Source: Terribacillus halophilus (lineage in GTDB: Bacteria > Bacillota > Bacilli > Bacillales > Amphibacillaceae). Taken from it: a stretch of 64,000 bases of DNA. This document shows, piece after piece, positions 56,843 through 64,000 of the stretch (within the stretch, counting starts at the first letter, position 1; each line of letters begins with the position of its first letter). The DNA lies in contig NZ_FMZB01000002.1 of assembly GCF_900101385.1 (NCBI RefSeq), positions 513,165-577,164 on the forward strand. The letters run 5' to 3'. A program made the translations under genes and the position numbers. The notes beneath the pieces were generated by a model, which made no database searches, was not told the DNA's origin, and saw only the letters and a list, made by a program, of their open reading frames with translations.

Positions 56843-57559
56843 ATGATCGTTCGAGACGACGAAGGGAAGACGGTATTAATACCACAGCATGCACATGCAG
56901 CTATTTCCGGGGAAATAGCCAGGCATTGGCGAAAGGACGATCCCGAATCCCCGGTTCTGCGTCCAGAGGCAATCATGGCAATCGAACAGCATGATAGAGC
57001 TTGGATTCCTTTAGATGAAGTACCAAAACAAAAACCTGATGGAAGTGGGTATTACAGTTTTATTGATTATCCTTTGACGGATAAACTGCGTGCATATCAG
57101 CAGGGTGTTATGGAAGTACGTGAACAATCCCGTTATGCGGCTATTTTATGCAGCCGGCATTATTGTTCCTTCTTTTCTGGGGATACAGATGATGAAAGGA
57201 TCAAGGCATTCATTGATCGGGAAGAAGGATTGCAGCAAGCTGACAGACAGACCCTCACGTCAGCTGAACAAGCTACATTGGATATCGATCAAAAATTGCT
57301 TTCCTTTTGTGATGATGTTTCCCTTTACCTGTGTATGAATAAGCCAGGAGCGGCGAAGCAAAATGAAGTGAACTGGTTCCGGGATGGATTCAAGGAACAA
57401 TTCTCTTTTGCTGATAAGATCACGGGGGAATGGGTATCAACCGATGAGGTCCGGCTGATACCGTCTCCGCTTGAAGCACCCGTGCGAATCGTCATGCCGC
57501 AAATCATAGTGGAAGGAAATGATTACAGGAAAGAGAAGCTTTGGATAACGGTGGCATAA
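56843..57559 (+). CDS. DUF3891 family protein
   Basis: A 238-residue soluble protein starting MIVRDDEGKTVLIPQHAHAAISGEIARHW, with AIEQHDRAWIPLDEVP and an SRHYCSFFSG segment; conserved histidines (HAHA, EQHD, SRHY) resemble a metal-dependent hydrolase of HD type, but no function is known. AGGAGGGAGA precedes the ATG. It lies between terminators, so it is transcribed alone or by readthrough. A Noc-box-like palindrome falls within its coding sequence. Confidence 0.75.
   Translation: MIVRDDEGKTVLIPQHAHAAISGEIARHWRKDDPESPVLRPEAIMAIEQHDRAWIPLDEVPKQKPDGSGYYSFIDYPLTDKLRAYQQGVMEVREQSRYAAILCSRHYCSFFSGDTDDERIKAFIDREEGLQQADRQTLTSAEQATLDIDQKLLSFCDDVSLYLCMNKPGAAKQNEVNWFRDGFKEQFSFADKITGEWVSTDEVRLIPSPLEAPVRIVMPQIIVEGNDYRKEKLWITVA
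56903..56916. promoter_or_regulatory. Noc-binding-site-like palindrome
   Basis: ATTTCCGGGGAAAT matches the Noc consensus ATTTCCCGGGAAAT at 13 of 14 positions and extends to CTATTTCC/GGAAATAG arms. Confidence 0.4.
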
Positions 57560-57587
57560 AAAAGAGCAGTTTTGATACTGCTCTTTA
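57558..57587. terminator. bidirectional terminator between the DUF3891 gene and yaaH
   Basis: AAAGAGCAG-TTTTGATA-CTGCTCTTT, with a six-T run on the minus strand. Confidence 0.8.
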
Positions 57588-58871
57588 CAGTTTCCTGATA
57601 ATGAAGTTATCGGTAAGCAATAGCCAATTTTGTGGAAAGGACAGACCAAGCTTCCAATAAGCGATGCCGCGTAAATTCAACTCCTTGGTCAAGTCGAATT
57701 TAGCTTGGATGGAACGGGCATCTTCGAACCATACTTCATGCTGCGCACCATCTGCATCGGTATAATTGAAGAAGGGTGCTTGTGCTGTTGTGTCGTATTG
57801 AATCGCAGCATTATTTTCGCGGGCGATGGCAATGGCCCGCTGGGGACTGACAGCTTTGGCATAGTCTCCCCCTGGCTCATAAGGAAGCGTCCAATCATAA
57901 CCGTATAAATTTTGACCCATCACGATCTTGTCGGCTGGCATTTCAGTTAGAGCATATTCTACTACATCCCGTACATTCGGTAATGGAGAAACCGCTAATG
58001 GCGGCCCGCCGCTATAACCCCATTCATAAGTCATCAAAATGACGAAATCGACAATTTCTCCATGTGCAGCATAATCATGTGCTTCATACCATTGCCCTTG
58101 CTGTGTCGCGCTCGTTTTTGGGGCAACTGCTGTCGAAACGCGGAGCCCCTCAGGTCGAAGTCTGGCAACAGCACGCCTGAGAAAGCTATTATAGTCTTCC
58201 CGATTTTCCGCAGGCAGGAATTCAATATCAAAATGCACCTCGCGGAAGCCAACATCCCTGGCCGTATTGATGATATTTGTAAATAAGCGATCCTGGACAG
58301 AAGTGACAGTGACAATACGGGTTCCCAGCTCAGCACTGAATTGTCCATTTTCAATCGTTGAGATAGCTAAGCTTAGGGTGGTGTTGTTATTTTGCGCTAT
58401 CGTGGCAAAATCATTTAATGGCGGGGCAGTGAGGTTTCCTTCTCGATCTACTCGGTAGCTGAACGGCATCAGATAAGTGAGATAAGGAGCGCGTTGTCTT
58501 GCTGCAGTCTCCAAAGTCTGGGATACAGTATTTCCAGTTGGCTCGATGTAGGCATTCGACTCAATCTGTCTTTTTGGTTTGGCGGGCAAATAAAGACGCT
58601 GTCCTGGCTGCAAGACCGCTGATGGTGAGATACTATTGATACGGGCAAGCTCCGCAACTGATAAGTTATTTCTGCCGGCAATGGCGTAAAGACTGTCTCC
58701 TGCTTGGACATAATAGAATGAGCCGATGATCGGAATCACCATCGCTTGACCAACGACAAGATCATTAGGCGCTTCCAATTCGTTTGCGGTAATCAATTCC
58801 TGACTTGTTGTACCATAACGGCTTGCGATGCCGGCCAATGTATCACCAGCCTGCACTGTGTATATTTGCAA
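57585..58871 (-). CDS. yaaH: spore cortex-lytic N-acetylglucosaminidase YaaH (SleL-type), LysM + GH18
   Basis: A 428-residue spore protein with two LysM repeats (1-45 YTVQAGDTLAGIASRYGT; 52-97 YYVQAGDSLYAIAGRNN) for peptidoglycan binding, then a GH18 barrel with FDIEFLP as the catalytic DxE strand and MTYEWGYSGGPP. It degrades cortex fragments during germination. Start is TTG 58871 behind AAGGAGGGG. It keeps its B. subtilis place next to yaaI. Confidence 0.93.
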   Translation of the reverse strand: MQIYTVQAGDTLAGIASRYGTTSQELITANELEAPNDLVVGQAMVIPIIGSFYYVQAGDSLYAIAGRNNLSVAELARINSISPSAVLQPGQRLYLPAKPKRQIESNAYIEPTGNTVSQTLETAARQRAPYLTYLMPFSYRVDREGNLTAPPLNDFATIAQNNNTTLSLAISTIENGQFSAELGTRIVTVTSVQDRLFTNIINTARDVGFREVHFDIEFLPAENREDYNSFLRRAVARLRPEGLRVSTAVAPKTSATQQGQWYEAHDYAAHGEIVDFVILMTYEWGYSGGPPLAVSPLPNVRDVVEYALTEMPADKIVMGQNLYGYDWTLPYEPGGDYAKAVSPQRAIAIARENNAAIQYDTTAQAPFFNYTDADGAQHEVWFEDARSIQAKFDLTKELNLRGIAYWKLGLSFPQNWLLLTDNFIIRKL

Positions 58872-58931
58872 AACGACCCCTCCTTATAAAAGCCTCTGTA
58901 GAAAGGCTATGCCCGGAGGAGCCGTCATATG

Positions 58932-59456
58932 TCAAATGTGATCTATGTTTGCATTTAGAGTTGTTTCAATGACACGCAGAGCATCATCATTTTGTTCTTT
59001 TGTATTGGATGCAACACAGTTTCTGGGCACATCCAGCTTAAATTCCCGCATATGGGCATCATTGGCTGAGAAAATGATGCAGATATTACCGGCAACACCA
59101 GCCAGAATGACGTGATTGCAACCAAGCTCTTTCAATAAAGATGGGAGCGATGTCTGGAAGAATGCAGAGTGCTTCGGCTTCAAAAGAAAATAATCATCTT
59201 CATTTGGCATCATGGAATCGATGATCTCTTTATTGGCTTCTTTCCTACAATAATTTGCTATTTTTTTGAAGTTATCCTGCCAGATGCCATAGTGATCATT
59301 CACGAAGATGACAGGCCAGTCATTCTCTTTTGCTTTCTGCCGCAGCTTCTCCCAGTTAGGGAGGATTTTCTTTGTATTCTCCAGCAGCTTATCACCGCTG
59401 GGGAAATCGAAATTGTTGAACACATCTATAAACAAGACAGCTTTATGGTCACTCAT
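58932..59456 (-). CDS. yaaI: isochorismatase-like cysteine hydrolase YaaI
   Basis: A 174-residue alpha/beta hydrolase of the isochorismatase superfamily. The catalytic set is Asp in VLFIDVFNNF, Lys in KPKHSAF and Cys in AGVAGNICIIF. The substrate of YaaI is unknown; relatives cleave isochorismate or amides such as nicotinamide. GGGGAATTATC precedes the ATG. It lies between yaaH and tadA as in B. subtilis. Confidence 0.9.
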   Translation of the reverse strand: MSDHKAVLFIDVFNNFDFPSGDKLLENTKKILPNWEKLRQKAKENDWPVIFVNDHYGIWQDNFKKIANYCRKEANKEIIDSMMPNEDDYFLLKPKHSAFFQTSLPSLLKELGCNHVILAGVAGNICIIFSANDAHMREFKLDVPRNCVASNTKEQNDDALRVIETTLNANIDHI

Positions 59457-59525
59457 GATAATTCCCCTTTACTTCGTAGTAGGAAGCTTCTTATACTTAT
59501 ACATTATCAACTTTACGTAATTTGA

Positions 59526-60060
<535 letters not shown>

Positions 60061-60098
60061 ATAAAGTGCGCTATCGAAGCGCCTAACTTTATTCACAA

Positions 60099-60376
60099 CT
60101 TAGCCGTGCTAAGCGGGGAGGTAGCGGTGCCCTGTACTCGCAATCCGCTGTAGCGAGGCCGAATTCCCACCCGAGGTAATGCGGCTTTAAGGTCTGCCAT
60201 AAGGAATTGGTGTTGACACCCGGGTCCTGCGCAACAGGAACCTGTGAACCCTGTCAGGTCCGGAAGGAAGCAGCAGTAAGCAGTCTCTCCTGTGTGCCGC
60301 GGGGAAGCCTGGGTCGAGCCATGAACTTATGTAACGCTTAGATCCGTATTATCGACGGTGGGTGCACGGCGCTTAA
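60099..60376 (+). ncRNA. scr: signal recognition particle RNA (Bacillus-type large SRP RNA)
   Basis: The conserved core CCTGTGAACCCTGTCAGG and TCCGGAAGGAAGCAGCAG (about 60240-60280) is the Ffh-binding helix 8 with its GGAA tetraloop. The ~270-base size and the Alu part (GGTGCCCTGTACTCGCAATC) mark the Bacillus form; the ends GCCGTGC and GCACGGC pair. It lies between tadA and dnaX as in B. subtilis. Exact ends are estimates. Confidence 0.93.
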
Positions 60377-60389
60377 CCAATAAACAATC

Positions 60390-60422
60390 AGAGTCCTTGC
60401 CATTTGGTAAGGGCTCTTTTTA
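60390..60422 (+). terminator. terminator of scr
   Basis: AGAGTCCTTGCC-ATT-TGGTAAGGGCTCT followed by TTTTT. Confidence 0.85.
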
Positions 60423-60488
60423 TACATGTAGTATCCATAACTTAATTCCGTTATAATGAAGGAAGAATGAAAAAAGGAGCGCGGCGTG

Positions 60489-62165
60489 ATGAGTTATCAA
60501 GCGTTATACCGTGTCTGGAGGCCGAGGACATTTGCTGATGTCGTAGGCCAGGAGCCGATCATCCGGACGTTGAAGAATGCGATTATGCAGGATAAATTCT
60601 CGCATGCCTACTTGTTTTCCGGTCCGCGTGGTACCGGGAAGACAAGTGCGGCCAAGATCTTTGCCAAGACCATCAACTGTGAGCATGCACCGATAGAAGA
60701 AGCATGCAACGAGTGTGCTGCCTGCAGAGGTATTCAGGATGGTTCGATTGCAGATGTGATCGAAATCGATGCAGCGTCCAATAACGGTGTCGAACAAATA
60801 CGCGATATCCGGGACAAAGTAAAATATGCTCCAAGTGCGGTGAAATATAAGGTGTATATCATCGATGAAGTGCATATGCTCTCGATCGGAGCCTTCAATG
60901 CACTCCTCAAGACATTGGAAGAGCCGCCGAAGCATGTAGTCTTCATCTTGGCGACAACAGAGCCGCATAAGATTCCGCTGACGATCATCTCCCGCTGTCA
61001 GCGTTTCGATTTCAAACGCATCAATCAGCAGGCAATGGTAAACAGGATGCAGGAGATCTTGGAGAAAGAACAGATCACTGTTTCGACAGATGCCGTAGAG
61101 TCAGTTGCACTCGCAGCAGAAGGCGGAATGCGGGATGCACTCAGTTTGCTCGACCAGGCAATATCCTATAGTGAAGATTCAGTGGAGCTTGAGGATGTGC
61201 TGGCAGTCACCGGCGCTGTGTCACAGGATAGACTGACGCAAATAATCCGGGCTTGCGCAAGGCAGGATGTTCAAACAGCCCTTGAACAAGTTGACCTGCT
61301 GATACAGGATGGGAAGGATCCAGGAAGATTCGTTTTTGACCTCATCTATTACTTACGGGATTTGCTTATGTTCCAAAGTGCTCCTGGTATGGAGAACATC
61401 CTTGAACGCGTACTGGTAGATGATAATTTCAAGCAGCTGGCAGAGGAAGTGGATGGTGCTTGGATCCGGGAAGCGATTGTCGAATTGAATCGCTGTCAGC
61501 AGGAAATCAAATGGGCAAACAGTCCGAAAGTATTCGTCGAGATTGCGATTCTGCACATTGCTGACCAAAGTGCCCCAGCAGCTAATGTGGAGGTCGAGGC
61601 TGTACAGCAGCTGACGCGCAAAATTTCTCAGCTGGAACAGGAATTGAAGCAATTGAAACAGCAGTCCCAAACCGCTGCAGCTCCCGTCGAACAGCCTAAA
61701 CGTCCAGCAAGGACAGGAAGCAAAAACAGCTACCGCATTCCATTTGAACGTATCCGGCAAGTGTTATCAGAGGCGACAAAGGATGAGCTGAAGCTTGTAG
61801 CTGAGCACTGGGCAAGCTTCATGGATGCCTTGAAGCGCCAGAGCGCCCCTGCACATGCGACAATTCTTAACAGCAAACCGAGGGCAGCTTCCCAGAATGC
61901 ACTTATCATCGGCTTCAAATATGAGATCCACTGTTCACTTGCCTTGGAACATAAAGACACGATAGAATCATTATTAGCAGAACGGATCGGGCACCAAGTT
62001 ACGGTGATTCCGATTCCGGAGGCAAATTGGACAGAACTGCGGGAAGATTTTTTGAAGAATCAAAAGCAACAGGATTCAGATGAGGATACAAAGCAGGAGG
62101 AAGACCCGATTATTTCGGAGGCTAGGAAGCTGGTCGGAGATGACTTACTCGAAATAAGAGAATGA
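60489..62165 (+). CDS. dnaX: DNA polymerase III subunits gamma/tau
   Basis: A 558-residue clamp-loader ATPase. Walker A is GPRGTGKTS, four cysteines ([16 protein letters not shown]) hold zinc, Walker B is [10 protein letters not shown] and the SRC sensor reads [10 protein letters not shown]; the C-terminal third is the variable tau part with a [12 protein letters not shown] coiled coil and an acidic end. It loads DnaN clamps. I start at ATG 60489 behind AAAGGAG; the GTG codon before it is a less likely start. Confidence 0.95.
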   Translation: MSYQALYRVWRPRTFADVVGQEPIIRTLKNAIMQDKFSHAYLFSGPRGTGKTSAAKIFAKTINCEHAPIEEACNECAACRGIQDGSIADVIEIDAASNNGVEQIRDIRDKVKYAPSAVKYKVYIIDEVHMLSIGAFNALLKTLEEPPKHVVFILATTEPHKIPLTIISRCQRFDFKRINQQAMVNRMQEILEKEQITVSTDAVESVALAAEGGMRDALSLLDQAISYSEDSVELEDVLAVTGAVSQDRLTQIIRACARQDVQTALEQVDLLIQDGKDPGRFVFDLIYYLRDLLMFQSAPGMENILERVLVDDNFKQLAEEVDGAWIREAIVELNRCQQEIKWANSPKVFVEIAILHIADQSAPAANVEVEAVQQLTRKISQLEQELKQLKQQSQTAAAPVEQPKRPARTGSKNSYRIPFERIRQVLSEATKDELKLVAEHWASFMDALKRQSAPAHATILNSKPRAASQNALIIGFKYEIHCSLALEHKDTIESLLAERIGHQVTVIPIPEANWTELREDFLKNQKQQDSDEDTKQEEDPIISEARKLVGDDLLEIRE

Positions 62166-62191
62166 CAATCAATCCAAGGAGGGATTTTTCC

Positions 62192-62509
62192 ATGCGTGGT
62201 GGTGGGAATATGAACAATATGATGAAACAGATGCAGAAAATGCAGAAAAAGATGATGCAGGCTCAAGAAGAGCTTTACGAAATGACTTTCGAAGCAACTG
62301 CAGGCGGCGGTGCTGTAAAGGTAGTCGCCAATGGTAAAAAGGAAATCACGGATGTAGTCATCCAGGAAGAAGTAGTAGATCCGGATGATGTAGAAATGCT
62401 TCAGGATCTGATCATCTCTGCTACAAATGAAGTGTTGAAGCAAGTTGATGAAAAATCAAACCAAACAATGGGACAGTTCACCAAAGGGTTACCTGGAGGA
62501 ATGTTCTAG
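62192..62509 (+). CDS. ebfC: YbaB/EbfC family nucleoid-associated protein
   Basis: A 105-residue DNA-binding protein (YaaK in B. subtilis): [50 protein letters not shown] start at ATG 62192 with AAGGAGGG; the frame is open from 62162, overlapping the dnaX stop. Second gene of the dnaX-ebfC-recR operon. Confidence 0.95.
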   Translation: MRGGGNMNNMMKQMQKMQKKMMQAQEELYEMTFEATAGGGAVKVVANGKKEITDVVIQEEVVDPDDVEMLQDLIISATNEVLKQVDEKSNQTMGQFTKGLPGGMF

Positions 62510-62524
62510 GAGGAAACTGAATAG

Positions 62525-63121
62525 ATGTATTATCCCGAACCGATTTCGAAACTGATCGACAGTTTTACTAAATTGCCTGGAATCGGACCAAAGACTGCCG
62601 TGCGTCTTGCGTTTCATGTGCTTAGTATGAAGGAAGATGACGTCATGGATTTTGCGAAGGCTCTAGTGAATGCCAAACGTGAATTGACCCACTGCAGTAT
62701 CTGCGGTCATATCACCGATCAGGATCCTTGTAGTATTTGTCAGGATGAAGCAAGAGATAGCTCTCTTATTTGTGTCGTGCAGGACCCGAAAGATGTCATT
62801 GCGATGGAGAAGATGCGGGAATTCAATGGGAAGTATCATGTCCTGCATGGTGCTATTTCTCCTATGGATGGCATCGGACCTGAGGATATTAATGTCCCAT
62901 CGTTATTAAACCGTCTCAAGGATGAAGAAGTGAAGGAATTGATCCTAGCTACCAATCCGAACATAGAAGGCGAAGCAACTGCAATGTATATATCCAAGCT
63001 AGTCAAACCATCTGGTATAAGGACAACTAGGATTGCACACGGCCTGCCGATGGGTGGAGATCTGGAATATGCAGATGAAGTCACCCTTTCCAAAGCGATG
63101 GAAGGCAGAAGAGAACTGTAA
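62525..63121 (+). CDS. recR: recombination protein RecR
   Basis: A 198-residue protein with an N-terminal helix-hairpin-helix ([18 protein letters not shown]), a four-Cys zinc element ([16 protein letters not shown]), a TOPRIM domain ([27 protein letters not shown]) and a C-terminal Walker-like tail ([20 protein letters not shown]). It forms a ring clamp and works with RecF, also in this window. GGAGGAAACTG precedes the ATG, 15 bases after ebfC. Confidence 0.96.
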   Translation: MYYPEPISKLIDSFTKLPGIGPKTAVRLAFHVLSMKEDDVMDFAKALVNAKRELTHCSICGHITDQDPCSICQDEARDSSLICVVQDPKDVIAMEKMREFNGKYHVLHGAISPMDGIGPEDINVPSLLNRLKDEEVKELILATNPNIEGEATAMYISKLVKPSGIRTTRIAHGLPMGGDLEYADEVTLSKAMEGRREL

Positions 63122-63134
63122 AGCAGGTGAGATA

Positions 63135-63350
63135 ATGGCTGGCAGAAGATTGAAGAGATCCGACGTGGACAAAGAGTTGTTAGAAGGCATATTCAAAATG
63201 AAAAATGATTGGATGAGCATCCGATCCATAATAGAAAGAAGTGTCGATGCCAGTGAAATGGGGCGGTATGATTTACAAGTGGCACAAGCCAAATATCTGT
63301 TCATGCTCCGTGAAGCTAGACACCGTAATTTGAACGCATTGCGTACTTGA
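63135..63350 (+). CDS. yaaL: YaaL family protein (DUF2508)
   Basis: A 71-residue, mostly helical charged protein (RRLKRSDVDKELLEGIF, QVAQAKYLFMLREARHR) typical of DUF2508; function unknown. AGGTGAGATA precedes the ATG at 63135; the open frame further upstream overlaps recR and is not coding. Its place between recR and bofA is conserved. A terminator overlaps its last codons. Confidence 0.88.
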   Translation: MAGRRLKRSDVDKELLEGIFKMKNDWMSIRSIIERSVDASEMGRYDLQVAQAKYLFMLREARHRNLNALRT

Positions 63351-63370
63351 CGCAATGCGTGTTCTTTTTT
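63334..63370 (+). terminator. terminator after yaaL
   Basis: ACGCATTGCGT and ACGCAATGCGT pair, followed by TTCTTTTTT. Confidence 0.85.
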
Positions 63371-63424
63371 CTTGTCCGTATTCATAATGTAGAAAAGCAG
63401 GACAAGTTAAAGGAGAGATGAATT

Positions 63425-63685
63425 ATGTCGTATGCAATCATCGGAGTGCTGTTGGCAGCAGTGGTGGTCCTACTCATTTCAGGAACGTCTGGAAAGCTGT
63501 TCAGTTTAATGGTTAAAGGTTCGATTAGAGTGGTATTAGCTGTCTTTCTATTATTTTTATTCAATGTAGTAGGTGCGCTTGCTGGACTCCATATCCCGAT
63601 AAACGCATCAACGGCGGTGTTGGTAGGTATATTAGGAATCCCGGGTATAGCATCTCTAGCTGCAATTCAATATTTTATATTATAA
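63425..63685 (+). CDS. bofA: pro-sigma-K processing inhibitor BofA
   Basis: An 86-residue integral membrane protein with two or three hydrophobic segments and the conserved C-terminal region NVVGALAGLHIPINASTAVLVGILGIPGIASL. It holds the SpoIVFB protease inactive in the outer forespore membrane until the SpoIVB signal arrives. AAAGGAGAG precedes the ATG. It lies directly before the rRNA operon, as in B. subtilis. Confidence 0.95.
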   Translation: MSYAIIGVLLAAVVVLLISGTSGKLFSLMVKGSIRVVLAVFLLFLFNVVGALAGLHIPINASTAVLVGILGIPGIASLAAIQYFIL

Positions 63686-63689
63686 AGTC

Positions 63690-63718
63690 TTGCATTATGT
63701 CCAAAAACGTGATAAATT
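63690..63718 (+). promoter_or_regulatory. rRNA operon promoter P1
   Basis: TTGCAT, 17-base spacer, TAAATT. Confidence 0.55.
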
Positions 63719-63761
63719 ATTCAAGTCGCTTCGGAACGGAGCTGATGAAATAAAAAACATG

Positions 63762-63791
63762 TTGACAATGTAAGTTTGAACATGATATGAT
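63762..63791 (+). promoter_or_regulatory. rRNA operon promoter P2
   Basis: TTGACA, 18-base spacer, TATGAT. The leader then contains TTTGAAAACTGAACAAAAC, a stretch common to Firmicute rRNA leaders and spacers. Confidence 0.8.
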
Positions 63792-63917
63792 GTTCTAGTC
63801 GCCAAACGAGCGACAGAACGAAATTGATCTTTGAAAACTGAACAAAACAACCAATTACGAACTAAACGACATGATCATTAAGATCAACGTCAGCTCTAAC
63901 GAGCAAAAGCATCAACA

Positions 63918-64000
63918 CTTTCATGGAGAGTTTGATCTTGGCTCAGGACGAACGCTGGCGGCGTGCCTAATACATGCAAGTCGAGCGCAGGAAACCAGAT
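63918..64000 (+). rRNA. 16S ribosomal RNA, 5' end (partial)
   Basis: GGAGAGTTTGATCTTGGCTC and the following GAACGCTGGCGGCGTGCCTA match the universal 16S 5' end. The gene continues past the window. It has GATCTTGG where most bacteria read GATCCTGG. The mature 5' end is placed by comparison and may be off by a few bases. Confidence 0.97.

Overview
The window is the replication-origin region of a spore-forming, low-GC Gram-positive chromosome of the family Bacillaceae. Gene order closely follows Bacillus subtilis around oriC: rpsR-ssb-rpsF-ychF, yyaC, parB-parA (spo0J-soj), noc, rsmG-mnmG-mnmE-jag-yidC-rnpA-rpmH, then dnaA-dnaN-yaaA-recF-remB-gyrB-gyrA, yaaC, guaB, dacA, serS, dck-dgk, yaaH, yaaI, tadA, scr, dnaX-ebfC-recR-yaaL-bofA, and the start of an rRNA operon at the right edge. 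Sporulation and germination genes (yyaC, ger operon, yaaH, bofA) show a spore former. Gene content and the 16S 5' end fit the Oceanobacillus/Terribacillus side of the family; the genus is only a guess.

Layout. 1-8.1 kb: a PHP-type phosphatase, a SteT-like permease, a serine-specific T-box operon (class V aminotransferase plus serA), a sirtuin and a drug-efflux MFS pump. 8.4-23.1 kb: minus-strand genes leading away from the origin, with three perfect parS sites and a DnaA-box cluster at jag-mnmE. 23.1-25.2 kb: bipartite oriC flanking dnaA, with DnaA boxes, a DnaA-trio-like tract and an AT-rich unwinding element. 25.2-36.4 kb: plus-strand replication and gyrase genes, a degenerate HD-GYP protein, yaaC and guaB. 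36.5-41.0 kb: a TAXI-type TRAP transporter and ung. 41-45.7 kb: dacA, a tandem array of structured repeats, a T-box-controlled serS, two tRNA-Ser genes and proC. 45.7-57.6 kb: dck-dgk, tRNA-Arg, then genes not found here in B. subtilis: a ger receptor operon with a fourth tiny gene, an amidase, and a stress and carbon islet (csbD, a probable small RNA, aldehyde dehydrogenase, acsA, a PfpI-family stress protein, a DUF3891 protein). 57.6-64 kb: the conserved yaaH-to-rrn block.

Relative to B. subtilis, the rRNA operon between gyrA and guaB and the pdxST genes between dacA and serS are missing from those positions. Serine handling recurs: two serine T-boxes (candidate specifiers AGC and UCC), serA, serS, and two tRNA-Ser genes.

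The observations most worth following up are: three tandem ~122-bp repeats after dacA whose stems covary between copies; a short sigma-B-type transcription unit with a CCCCC-loop hairpin and an intrinsic terminator, divergent from csbD; a compact structured RNA upstream of ychF; and a 53-residue two-helix membrane protein coupled to the germination receptor genes.
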